From: CAVQND01 sp964653485
Lineage (GTDB): Bacteria > Verrucomicrobiota > Verrucomicrobiia > Limisphaerales > UBA8199
Direction of reading: 5' to 3'
Assembly (NCBI GenBank): GCA_964653485.1
Contig: CAZZFF010000165.1
Coordinates: 1-11,990 of the forward strand
Length of the DNA: 11,990 nt
The stretch's first letter is position 1. Every line of letters begins with the position of its first letter. Position numbers and translations under genes: made by a program. Shown piece by piece: positions 1 to 7,241 of this stretch. The notes beneath the pieces were generated by a model. That model saw only the letters and a program-made list of their open reading frames with translations, ran no database searches and was not told the DNA's origin.

Positions 1-442
1 TGAAAATGCCGGAGGCGAGCGCCCGCTCGCGCGGCGGGAACCATTCGCCAATGACTTTCACCGCCGCGGGCCAGTTTCCCGCCTCGCCCAGGCCGAGCAT
101 CATCAGGAAGGCGGCGAGCATCCAAACATTCTGGGCGGCGCCAATCAACGCGACCGCGGAACTCCACACGAACATGCACAGGAGATAGCCGCGCTTGGTG
201 CCGAGCCGATCAATGAGCGGCCCCGACACGCCGTTGCTGACGGCGTATGCCAGGAAGAAGCCGGAGGTGAGCAGGCCGTAGTCTTCGTTGGAAAGGGAAA
301 AGACCCGCTGCAAGGTCGTGGCCGAGACGGAATAGGCCTGGCGGCAAAGGTAGTTGATGACCGTGGCGAGGAAGGCCAGGCCGACCATGCCCCATCGCAG
401 CCGAGAGGGCTGCGACTCGGAGGCGGGTTGCGGTCCAGTCAT
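1..442 (-). CDS. MFS transporter, hexuronate/anion:cation symporter type (N-terminal part, cut by window edge)
   Basis: Inner-membrane secondary transporter of the major facilitator superfamily, probably importing a sugar acid or related organic anion with protons or cations. Translating the complement from the ATG at 442-440 gives 147 residues with no stop before the window edge, about a third of a typical 420-450-residue carrier. A short polar N-terminus is followed by TM1 (about 17-37) containing INYLCRQAYSV, then the loop-2/3 motif A GPLIDRLGTKRG (74-85). GEAGNWPAAVKVIGEWFPP (119-137) then closely matches the conserved stretch of ExuT-like anion:cation symporters. The frame is continuous with the upstream SDR frame but separated from it by that gene's TAG stop at 496-494, so 51 bases lie between the two genes. 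This suggests an operon. No good Shine-Dalgarno sequence precedes the ATG. The family call is firm; the substrate is not. Confidence 0.9.
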   Translation of the reverse strand, partial: MTGPQPASESQPSRLRWGMVGLAFLATVINYLCRQAYSVSATTLQRVFSLSNEDYGLLTSGFFLAYAVSNGVSGPLIDRLGTKRGYLLCMFVWSSAVALIGAAQNVWMLAAFLMMLGLGEAGNWPAAVKVIGEWFPPRERALASGIF

Positions 443-493
443 AGCCCAGTCGGTAGCCAGGCGGCGCAGGTTCGCGAGCCGCGGTATCGCGGA

Positions 494-1243
494 CTAGCAA
501 ATACGCATCGTCAATCCTCCGTCCACGGAGACCGTTTCGCCGGTGACGTAATCGTTGGTCACCAATTCGCGGATGAGGCTGGCGACTTGCTCAGGCGTGC
601 CCTCGCGATGGAGGGGGATTCGATGCTGGATGTTGTTCTGCTTTACCTGCTCGGTCATTGGGGCGTGAAACGCGGTGCGAATGACTCCAGGGGCGACGCA
701 GTTCACGCGGATGTTGTCGTCGGCGAACTCGTAAGCCAAGGCCCGGGCCAGTTGCGGCAACGCGCCCTTGACGGCCTGGTAGGCCACATTGGTCTTGATG
801 CCGCGAACGCCGGCCGCGGAGGAAATCAGGATGATCGCGCCTTCCTTTCGTTTTCTCATGGCCGGAATGGCTGCTCGGCAGAGATGGAAAACGGCATGAA
901 CATGCAAGTCGAAGGCGGACTGCCAGGCTTCGGGAGTCAACTCGAACAAGCCGCCGTTGACCGGCCCGCCCGCCGAGTGGACCAGGACATCGACCGGACC
1001 GAGCTCCCTGGCCGTTTCTTCCACGCACCGCGCGGCCTCGCTGGCGACGGCGACGTCGGCGAGGATCAGGAGGCATCCGCGGCCCAGCGCCTTGATGCGG
1101 CGGAGGGTCTCCTGGGCCTCGGCGTCCCGGTGCCGTCCCACGATGGCGATGTCCGCTCCCTGTTCCGCCAGTGCTATCGCCGTCGCGCCTCCGATGCCTT
1201 TAGTGCCGCCCGTGACCAAAACAACTTTATGTTCCAGTTTCAT
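494..1243 (-). CDS. SDR-family NAD(P)-dependent oxidoreductase
   Basis: Cytoplasmic classical short-chain dehydrogenase/reductase of 249 residues, the usual length. The cofactor motif TGGTKGIG is at 11-18, Arg37 after beta-2 hints at NADP(H), and Asp63 is in the LADV motif. HSAGG (89-93) stands for NNAG. The catalytic Ser is in ISSAAG (140-145), with Tyr155 and Lys159 in YQAVK. NCVAPGVIRT (181-190) and the C-terminal VDGG (240-243) are typical. The usual structural Asn of the tetrad is replaced by His114 (FDLHVHAVF instead of the common DVN). The start chosen is the ATG at 1243-1241, which begins MKLEHKVVLVTGG. An upstream in-frame ATG at 1309 would add 22 non-homologous residues. The gene lies 51 bases upstream of the MFS gene and probably shares its transcript. 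Likely role: oxidising or reducing a hydroxyl of an imported sugar or sugar acid. The substrate cannot be read from sequence, and 3-oxoacyl-ACP-reductase-like annotation by similarity would be unsafe. Confidence 0.93.
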   Translation of the reverse strand: MKLEHKVVLVTGGTKGIGGATAIALAEQGADIAIVGRHRDAEAQETLRRIKALGRGCLLILADVAVASEAARCVEETARELGPVDVLVHSAGGPVNGGLFELTPEAWQSAFDLHVHAVFHLCRAAIPAMRKRKEGAIILISSAAGVRGIKTNVAYQAVKGALPQLARALAYEFADDNIRVNCVAPGVIRTAFHAPMTEQVKQNNIQHRIPLHREGTPEQVASLIRELVTNDYVTGETVSVDGGLTMRIC

Positions 1244-1332
1244 ATTCTCAAACGATGATCTGTCTTGAAAGCAGCACCGTAGCGAAACCGCCGGGAAAGG
1301 GATACTCAAATCCGCCTGGACACGGTCGGGAG

Positions 1333-1348
1333 GGCGCGCGATAGCGCC
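1333..1348. other. Short GC hairpin behind the NHL remnant
   Basis: GGCGC (1333-1337) and GCGCC (1344-1348) form a 5-bp stem with a 6-base loop, starting 2 bases beyond the TGA stop (1353-1351) of the minus-strand NHL remnant. There is no T-run on either side, so it is a poor intrinsic terminator. It may be a leftover of the NHL gene's 3' end, or chance in GC-rich DNA. No promoter for the SDR gene could be recognised in the 107 bases between the remnant and that gene. Confidence 0.2.
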
Positions 1349-1350
1349 AA

Positions 1351-1500
1351 TCAGTCCGCGAGCTTGAATCTCTGGAGGGCGGGATGCCGGTCTTTGGGCG
1401 GCGGGCTTTCTTTGGCGGGCCAGACCACCTCGGCCACGTAAATCGCCCCGTCTTTGTCAACGCATATCCCGTGAGGGGCGAAGAAATTGCCAGAGGCTCT
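1351..1500 (-). pseudogene. 3' remnant of an NHL-repeat (beta-propeller) protein gene
   Basis: On the complement, the frame opening just after a TAA (1503-1501) and ending at TGA (1353-1351) encodes about 49 residues. It contains GNFFAPHGICVDKDG followed by AIYVAEVVWP, and ends QRFKLAD. The pattern 'F..PHGI.VD.DG.IYVAE' is the signature of an NHL blade, and a short basic tail then a stop is how such proteins end. There is no start codon and no upstream blades, so only the last blade survives. The first 44 bases overlap, in a different frame, the last codons of the large glycosidase gene at 1457-4066. The sequence therefore looks like a deletion junction that joined the end of one gene to the tail of another. 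The NHL frame is seen directly; the deletion explanation is inferred. Confidence 0.7.
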
Positions 1501-4066
1501 TTATAGTCTCTTCCTGGGAGTAACCGACCGGGCAGGCCGGGCTTTTAGTGTTGGCAAAATAGGTGCGCAGCGTTTGGTTGGGACACGAGATCATCCGGGT
1601 CACGGGCATTTGGAGGTGGCCGTTCGGGTCGGTTTGCCTGATCCAGTTGTAAGCATACCGGAGCCAATTGTTCCTGTAGTCTTCCGGCTGGAGGGCAAAC
1701 CACGAGATTTCGTCCCAACCCCAAACAAAGATGGTGCTATTGTCGGCGACATTGGGGGTTCTGGCCCGGCCATAATTGTCGAACTCGACCAGATACGGCA
1801 AGCTGTCACAACGCCAGCCGCTGGGGGAGGTACACCCCTTGCTCCTCTTGAACAGAGCGTCGAGGTGGTTCACCTCCAGAACGGCCTCGTAAGGTTTTTC
1901 CGGGACCGCCTTGATGCGCAAAGGGAACGAGTTGAAATCCAGGAGACTGACGCCGTCCTTGACCATGCCCCCGGAAGGGACGTGTCCATCCATCAGGACC
2001 AGGTGGCGGCGGGCGTGTGTTTTTGCATAAGCCCGCACTTTGGCCAGGAACTCCGAGTATGCCTTCAAATCCCGGTCCTGGGCGCCGATGAGTCCGACCT
2101 GCCCCAGGTGGAGGGCTTCACAGCCGGCGTTGATGTAGGAGACGGCCAGATAATAGAACCAGAGCTGTGTTTCGAGGTTGTTGATCATCGGAACGCCGCC
2201 CCGTCTTCCGGGACGATTGGAGGGTCCCTCCTCCCTTTTGATGATGGCATCGCAGGAGAACGGTCGGTCCTCGACCGGGAGCCCAAAATCAGTGAATACC
2301 CAGGCGGGAATCTTCAAGTTATTGACGTCAGCGCCGACGTGCTCGAAGAGGCATCCTTGGAAGATCACCTCCGGATCAGAGGCATGGACCGCATCCACCC
2401 TCTCTTTGGCATAAGCGAGGAAGGCGGGATCGTTCAAGCGGCTCTCTTCTCCCCACCGGTATAGGGCACGGCCAATGAACTTGGCTCCGATGTTTCGGAT
2501 GAGCCGGACATCATCGTCTCGATAAGGCAACTCATAGCCTTCGGGTTTGCCCGGCACCAGGAAGTACCCCATGGTTACGGACCGATCCAGGTAGTTCTCG
2601 AGCGTCTGGCGGGAGATGGCGCCGTCAAAGTAGTAGGGGCTGTTCTTGTCAAAAAGCGGTTTGGCCGGGGCCGCGGGCTGCATTGGCGAAATATCCGCCG
2701 TGGTTCGGGGAGACTCCAGGACGAGCAGCCAGTCATTCGCGCCGGCGCCGTTATCGCCCGGGGTCTGGAGGGTTCGTTGCCCGGGAACGGGAAGCGCCGC
2801 CCCGGACGGGAGGAGCGGGGTATCCTTGGCGGGATTGACCCACCGGGCTGTCACCGGGCCGGGAAAGCTCGAGAGGTCGAGCTTGAATTCGCGCGGTCCC
2901 GTCGTCCCGTCCGCGGGGATGTAGAGCGCTGCGAGGCTGCCATCCAAGGTGCGGGCGGCGGTGATGCGGGCGGGGCCGTCCCCCGCGCCCGATGCGACGA
3001 GTTTGGCTTCGGTGTCGGGGACGAGTTGGTGCCACGGGAGCGTGGCGAGGAGCCTCCCGAGCCGGGCGACGTCGCGGCTGCCCGTGCCGGCGAGCGCCTG
3101 CTCCCAGGTGTTGGTGTGCGGGAAGAGGGTCGGCCCGTCGAAGTGCCACATCGGATTATTTCCGAAGAACTGGCCGCATGCCCCGCAGAGCATCGCCCAC
3201 CAGGCCTGCCGCCGGATTTGCTCCGGGGTCGAGTCATGTTCGCCTTCATAAACGGTCTCGATGAGCACGAAAGGGCGGGCCGGTTTCCGGCCATAAACGG
3301 CCAGGAGCGGCCGCCAGAGGTCGGGCTGGTAACGGTAAGCCGAGTCCACCGCCAGCCAGGGCTGGTCTCCGAAGGTCTCCAGCGCCGAGGTCTGGCCGCC
3401 ATGGGCGGTCATGAGTTGGTTTGCGCCGCTCTCGCGCAGGCCCAGGGCCAGTTCGTTCCCCGCCCAACGCTCGGTTTCCGGCAGCGCGTAGTCGCCGCCG
3501 ATGATCCAGACGATGTTCGCCAGGTCCCCGAATCGCTGTCCCACGAAGCGCCCGTAGCTTCGCAAGGCCGCCGGTCCCGCCGCCTTGATCTCGCCGAAAA
3601 ACCCCTCGTCGCCGCCGCCCCAGCCGAGATAGGCGGGGCAGAGCCAGACGGCAATGCCTCGCTGCTTCGCCGCCACAACGGCCCGATGCGCGTATTCAAA
3701 GTAGGCCGGGTTAGGCTGCATGAAATCGCCCGGCTTGAGGAACGGTGCGACGCCGGCGATGTTCGCCGGGGCTTTCGAGGCGAACTTGTGCTCGAGGAGG
3801 TTGACGATGATGGAGTTGAACCCGCGCGCTTGGCGATCATCCAGATAGCGGGCGATGTTCCCCTCATTCAATTGCGCGACGAGCGACCACGCGGCGTCGC
3901 CGACGACCAGAAACGGTCTGCCGTCGGCGTCCACGAGATGACGGCCGTTCCCGCTCACCCGCAGCGGGAATGCCGCGTGCGGCAAGGCGGGTGGAGGGGC
4001 CTCCTGCGCGGGCGCGCTCAAGCCGATGCAAGGAAGCAGGAAGCAGAAGAGCAAGGTCGGGTTCAT
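1457..4066 (-). CDS. Secreted DUF4038 (apiosidase-like) glycosidase fused to a second domain of unknown function
   Basis: Predicted exported protein of 869 residues. A signal peptide occupies about 1-20 (MNPTLLFCFLLPCIGLSAPA, cleavage likely after APA). Residues about 35-345 form a DUF4038/GH140-like TIM barrel: RPFLVVGDAAWSL (50-62), WIIGGDYAL (187-195) and FVLIETVYEGEH (266-277). Asp192 and Glu270 sit where this family's catalytic acids are expected. About 345-451 resembles the small beta domain that usually follows (Pfam putative collagen-binding domain), ending DWLLVLE. After a linker, residues about 465-860 form a second domain that I cannot name; it has FDKNSPYYFDG (472-482), AGCEALHLGQ (647-656) and VWGWDEISWF (781-790). 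The start is the ATG at 4066, which overlaps the stop of the upstream URO-D gene as ATGA; an in-frame extension to 4279 lies entirely inside that gene. The last ~10 residues (QFLRPSRDMR) come from out-of-frame reading of an NHL remnant, so the native C-terminus is probably lost. Likely role: hydrolysis of plant-type glycans outside the cytoplasm. Confidence 0.88.
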   Translation of the reverse strand: MNPTLLFCFLLPCIGLSAPAQEAPPPALPHAAFPLRVSGNGRHLVDADGRPFLVVGDAAWSLVAQLNEGNIARYLDDRQARGFNSIIVNLLEHKFASKAPANIAGVAPFLKPGDFMQPNPAYFEYAHRAVVAAKQRGIAVWLCPAYLGWGGGDEGFFGEIKAAGPAALRSYGRFVGQRFGDLANIVWIIGGDYALPETERWAGNELALGLRESGANQLMTAHGGQTSALETFGDQPWLAVDSAYRYQPDLWRPLLAVYGRKPARPFVLIETVYEGEHDSTPEQIRRQAWWAMLCGACGQFFGNNPMWHFDGPTLFPHTNTWEQALAGTGSRDVARLGRLLATLPWHQLVPDTEAKLVASGAGDGPARITAARTLDGSLAALYIPADGTTGPREFKLDLSSFPGPVTARWVNPAKDTPLLPSGAALPVPGQRTLQTPGDNGAGANDWLLVLESPRTTADISPMQPAAPAKPLFDKNSPYYFDGAISRQTLENYLDRSVTMGYFLVPGKPEGYELPYRDDDVRLIRNIGAKFIGRALYRWGEESRLNDPAFLAYAKERVDAVHASDPEVIFQGCLFEHVGADVNNLKIPAWVFTDFGLPVEDRPFSCDAIIKREEGPSNRPGRRGGVPMINNLETQLWFYYLAVSYINAGCEALHLGQVGLIGAQDRDLKAYSEFLAKVRAYAKTHARRHLVLMDGHVPSGGMVKDGVSLLDFNSFPLRIKAVPEKPYEAVLEVNHLDALFKRSKGCTSPSGWRCDSLPYLVEFDNYGRARTPNVADNSTIFVWGWDEISWFALQPEDYRNNWLRYAYNWIRQTDPNGHLQMPVTRMISCPNQTLRTYFANTKSPACPVGYSQEETIKSLWQFLRPSRDMR

Positions 4067-5064
4067 GCTGGTCCGGGGCAACCGAGTTGGCGAAATGCCT
4101 GGGCGCAGGCGCGATAATTCTCTCCGGACATGCCCATCACGCTGTACTCCTCGACATAGCCCACAAAACCGCCCGAGGGAGTCCCCAAGAGTTCGTAAAG
4201 CCTCCGGGCCTCGGCCAGAATCTCCGCCGGCGTGCCGCCGATGGAGACGGTTTGGTAACTGATGGGCACCATGAAGCACTGCCGCCCGCGCAACCGGCGG
4301 CCCACTGCGGCCACATCCACGACGTTGGGCTGCGAGATGTTAATCACGTCGGCGCCGATTTCGTGGAAATCCTCCATGATCGAGTCGAACTTGCCGCAGC
4401 AATGAAACCAGGTGTGCAAGCCCATTTGGCGGGCAAGCGCAAATTGGCGGGCATACCGGGGCTTGAACAGGCGCCTCCAGAGGTCCGGCGAGATCATCAG
4501 GCCGGTTTGGGTGCCCCAATCATCGGCAAAGTGGATGCCGTGAAACCCGTGGCGCGCGGCCATGCGCATCAAATCGCATTCGAAGGCGACGATCCGGTCC
4601 ATGAGCGCGGCAAATCGCTCCGGTTCGAGGAGAAAATCCTGCATGGCGTTTTCAAAGCCCCGCAGCAGCGTATAGACGGTGAAGCCGCTCAAATCGAGGC
4701 TGGCCAGGCGGTAGCGGTCGCCGCAGGCCCGGACAAACGCCGGCGTGGCGGACATGCGCTCGGCCTCACGCAAGGGCGGCACCCGAATTTCCTCGGGGGC
4801 CGGCAGCTCCGGATAGAACGGCGCTACGGGGTGCCCCATCGTGCCATCGCCGAGGGATTCGAGCCGATAGCCCCATTCGTTCCGGGTCCAGTTCCAGGCG
4901 TTGGGCGTGCCGTCGCCCGTCGCCCCCAGCGCCAGATGGTAGAGGAGAATGTCCCCCTGGTCCTGGTCACGGTTCCAGAAGACAATCGGCACCCGCTCCG
5001 GCGAACCGAACCGGACCGCCTGCTCCACAAGTTTCTTGCCGGAAAAAGTGGCGGAGTGATTCAT
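4063..5064 (-). CDS. Uroporphyrinogen decarboxylase (URO-D)/MtaA-superfamily protein, probably not a haem enzyme
   Basis: Cytoplasmic TIM-barrel protein of 333 residues, in the family length range. Recognisable parts are GSPERVPIVFW (20-30), where URO-D proteins begin their barrel, then FADDWGTQTGLMISPDLW (179-196) and FKPRY (200-204). HTWFHCCGKFDSIMEDF (217-233) follows, then GADVINISQPN (237-247). In corrinoid-dependent methyltransferases of this family (MtaA, CmuA), a His-x-Cys motif at this place binds zinc; here it is His221-Cys-Cys223-Gly. True HemE proteins carry an N-terminal RQAGR-type Arg motif that is absent here. The family includes many uncharacterised paralogues found in sugar-utilisation loci of Verrucomicrobiota and Planctomycetes. 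The TGA stop overlaps the ATG of the secreted glycosidase (ATGA), indicating translational coupling. The ATG at 5064 has only a weak upstream purine stretch. Methyl transfer is a possibility, not a demonstrated function. Confidence 0.85.
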   Translation of the reverse strand: MNHSATFSGKKLVEQAVRFGSPERVPIVFWNRDQDQGDILLYHLALGATGDGTPNAWNWTRNEWGYRLESLGDGTMGHPVAPFYPELPAPEEIRVPPLREAERMSATPAFVRACGDRYRLASLDLSGFTVYTLLRGFENAMQDFLLEPERFAALMDRIVAFECDLMRMAARHGFHGIHFADDWGTQTGLMISPDLWRRLFKPRYARQFALARQMGLHTWFHCCGKFDSIMEDFHEIGADVINISQPNVVDVAAVGRRLRGRQCFMVPISYQTVSIGGTPAEILAEARRLYELLGTPSGGFVGYVEEYSVMGMSGENYRACAQAFRQLGCPGPA

Positions 5065-5225
5065 TGATCATCGCTTTGGCTCGGCACTTATCCCCGGAAT
5101 GGACAAGGCGCGCGGAGCGGCTATGATGGCGTGCATTCTTGAACGAGCATCGCCCATGGCGGTCTCTTTGGCAACGCTTGAAACGGAAGGACCATGATGT
5201 GCTGACGAGGCGATTGGAAGGAAGC
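5065..5225. promoter_or_regulatory. Divergent intergenic region between URO-D and GH36 genes
   Basis: These 161 bases separate two divergently transcribed genes and must hold both start regions if each has its own promoter. I looked for sigma-70 -35/-10 pairs in both directions and found no convincing one; the best candidates miss several consensus bases or have poor spacing. No clear inverted-repeat operator was seen either. Divergent sugar genes sharing a control region are common, so regulation here is an inference from layout only. Confidence 0.35.
5216..5222 (+). promoter_or_regulatory. Ribosome binding site deciding the GH36 start
   Basis: The purine run GGAAGGA ends 3 bases before the ATG at 5226. 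It supports that start over the in-frame TTG at 5139, which lacks such a site and would add 29 basic residues in front of the signal peptide. Confidence 0.6.
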
Positions 5226-7214
5226 ATGCGCGGGGCACCATCCACCAACGCGCTGCCCTGCTTCGTCGTTGGGTTGCTGGCTTTCATCTTGGCGCATTTG
5301 GCGGGTCTGGGGGCGGAACTGGAGCCGCGGCTTTTGGCCAAAGAGGACACCGTGCCGCCGACTTTCGACGCTGCTCACGGCTCAGCCGTCCAGTTGACGG
5401 GAGACTTCAGGCTGGGTGAGCTGCGGGCCATGCCCCGCTCCGCGTCCAGTCAATGGCGCTTCGCGAGGCGGGATTACTCGGCTGCGAACGCCGTGGAATG
5501 GCAGGTGCGTTTGGCGGCCCCGGAGCGCGAAGAGCCGCCTCTGTGGGAGAACCCGTGCTCCGCGGATTTCGTCCTGACCTTTCCCTCCGAGGCGGCAGTG
5601 TCTCTGCATTGGAGCAAAGGCAGCCACGATTCGCCTTCGGATTTTCAGCCCTGCGAAGACATGCTGGGCAAGGGCAAGCCCCTCACACTGGAGTCCTATG
5701 GCGGGCGCTCTTCCGACGGCACGCTTCCGTACTTCGACCTTTCTTCCCAGGGTGGAGGACTGATCCTGGGGGTCGGGTGGACGGGGGATTGGAGGGCGTC
5801 TTTCGAGGCGCTGGGCTCGGGCCGGGTGCGGGTGAGGGCAGGGCTGCAGCGGGCGCGGTTCCGGTTGCGCGCCGGCGAGGAGGTGCGCCTGCCATCTGTG
5901 CTGGTGATGAGCTACCGCGGAGACTGGTTGGACGGCCAGAACCAATTTCGCCGGCTGATGCTCGAGCATTTCACCCCGACAAACCACCCAGCCATGGAAC
6001 TTATGCCCGTGGCGGCGAGTGTTCACGGGGTCATCGGGTTCAACGACACCACGGAAGAGAAGCTCACGTCTTTTGCCGCCGACCTCGTGGCGACCGGGCT
6101 GCCGCTCGATACGTTCTGGCTCGATGCGGGCTGGAACACGCAAGGTTTCCCGCGCGGGCAGGGCAACCCCGAGGCGGATTCCAGGCGCTTCCCACGCGGC
6201 CTCGCGACGGTGGGAGAGGCGGCGCGGAGTGCCGGGATGCGCTTTCTGGCCTGGTTCGAGCCGGAGCGCGCCATGCCCGGGACCTCGTTGGACCGCGAGC
6301 ATCGCGCGTGGCTGCTCCAACCCACGGACACGCCGCCCGAGCTTCGGTACCAGGAGAAGGACGGCTTTCGTCTGCTGGACCTTGGGAACCCCGAGGCGCG
6401 CCGCTGGGTCGTGGAAAGAGTCTCACGGCAAATCCGCGAAGCGGGCATCGGCATCTACCGCCAGGACTGCAACTTGTATCCCGCCTTCTTCTGGCGGACG
6501 GCCGAGGAGACCAACCGGGCGGGCTTGCGCGAGATGCGGCACATTGCCGGCCTCTATGACTATCTTGACGACTTGGCGCGCCGGCATCCCGGACTCATCC
6601 TCGACAACTGCGCGAGCGGCGGGCGGCGGCTCGACTTCGAGATGATGCGGCGCTGCGTGGCGCTGTGGCGCAGCGACTATTGTTGGGGACGGCCTGCCTT
6701 TCCGCGCAGCGCGCAGGCGATGACGTACGGGCTTTCCCTCTGGCTGCCGCTGCACGGATTGGGAGCGGCGGCGGTGGATGACCTCGCACTGCGCAGCGGC
6801 ATGGGAGGCTGCGCAAGCTTCGCCCTCAACTTCCGAGACCCAACGGCGGTAGCGGCGCTCCGGCAACATCTCCTTCGTTACATCAAGGTGCGCAGTCTGT
6901 TCATGAAGGACTATTACCCGCTGACACCCTGGAGCCTGGACCCGGCGCGATTGCTGGCGTTTCAGTTCCACGACCCAGCATCCGGCGGCGGGGTCGTGCA
7001 GGTATTCCGCGGATCGGGGGCGTCGGACGAGGTTGCCCGGCTCAAGCTCCGCGGCCTGGAACCCGCCGCGCGCTATGTGGTCACGAGCTGGGACAGCCCG
7101 GCGGAAGGCAGGTCGTTTACAGGCGGCCTATTGATGTCGGAGGGTCTGCCGGTCACGATTCCGCGCGACGGCGCGGCACTCGTGTTTCAATACGCGCTCC
7201 GGGGGAACGGGTAG
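5226..7214 (+). CDS. Secreted alpha-galactosidase, glycoside hydrolase family 36 (melibiase)
   Basis: Predicted exported exo-glycosidase of 662 residues that would release terminal alpha-galactose from galacto-oligosaccharides or galactomannan side chains. A signal peptide covers about 1-30 (hydrophobic LPCFVVGLLAFILAHLAG, 10-27). An N-terminal beta-sandwich runs to about 255, then the TIM barrel: FWLDAGWN (297-304), LAWFEPERAMPGT (341-353) and LLDLGNPEARRW (383-394). IYRQDCN follows at 410-416, with Asp414 as the expected nucleophile. NCASGGRRLDFEMMRR is at 461-476, then WRSDYCWG (481-488), with Asp484 as the expected acid/base. This order and the NC-SGG motif are diagnostic of GH36/clan GH-D. 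A C-terminal beta domain follows from about 570. It is slightly shorter than many GH36 enzymes (about 720). Start chosen by the Shine-Dalgarno at 5216-5222 and the signal peptide. It is divergent from the URO-D/DUF4038 operon and probably belongs to the same glycan-utilisation locus. Substrate range within GH36 is uncertain. Confidence 0.93.
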   Translation: MRGAPSTNALPCFVVGLLAFILAHLAGLGAELEPRLLAKEDTVPPTFDAAHGSAVQLTGDFRLGELRAMPRSASSQWRFARRDYSAANAVEWQVRLAAPEREEPPLWENPCSADFVLTFPSEAAVSLHWSKGSHDSPSDFQPCEDMLGKGKPLTLESYGGRSSDGTLPYFDLSSQGGGLILGVGWTGDWRASFEALGSGRVRVRAGLQRARFRLRAGEEVRLPSVLVMSYRGDWLDGQNQFRRLMLEHFTPTNHPAMELMPVAASVHGVIGFNDTTEEKLTSFAADLVATGLPLDTFWLDAGWNTQGFPRGQGNPEADSRRFPRGLATVGEAARSAGMRFLAWFEPERAMPGTSLDREHRAWLLQPTDTPPELRYQEKDGFRLLDLGNPEARRWVVERVSRQIREAGIGIYRQDCNLYPAFFWRTAEETNRAGLREMRHIAGLYDYLDDLARRHPGLILDNCASGGRRLDFEMMRRCVALWRSDYCWGRPAFPRSAQAMTYGLSLWLPLHGLGAAAVDDLALRSGMGGCASFALNFRDPTAVAALRQHLLRYIKVRSLFMKDYYPLTPWSLDPARLLAFQFHDPASGGGVVQVFRGSGASDEVARLKLRGLEPAARYVVTSWDSPAEGRSFTGGLLMSEGLPVTIPRDGAALVFQYALRGNG

Positions 7215-7241
7215 TGGGGTGTCTTACACATTTCTTGGGCG

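Noticed and set aside
2777..4117. 446-codon plus-strand open frame opposite the DUF4038 gene
   Set aside because: GC-rich antisense shadow; its sequence is Arg/Gly/Glu-rich without motifs, while the minus frame has clear family motifs throughout.
4067..4279. 71-codon N-terminal extension of the DUF4038 glycosidase frame
   Set aside because: It lies wholly within the URO-D gene in another frame, has Arg-rich non-homologous sequence, and would bury the signal peptide that starts at 4066.
5139..5225. TTG start giving 29 extra residues to GH36
   Set aside because: It places a basic segment before the signal peptide and lacks a ribosome site; the ATG at 5226 has one.
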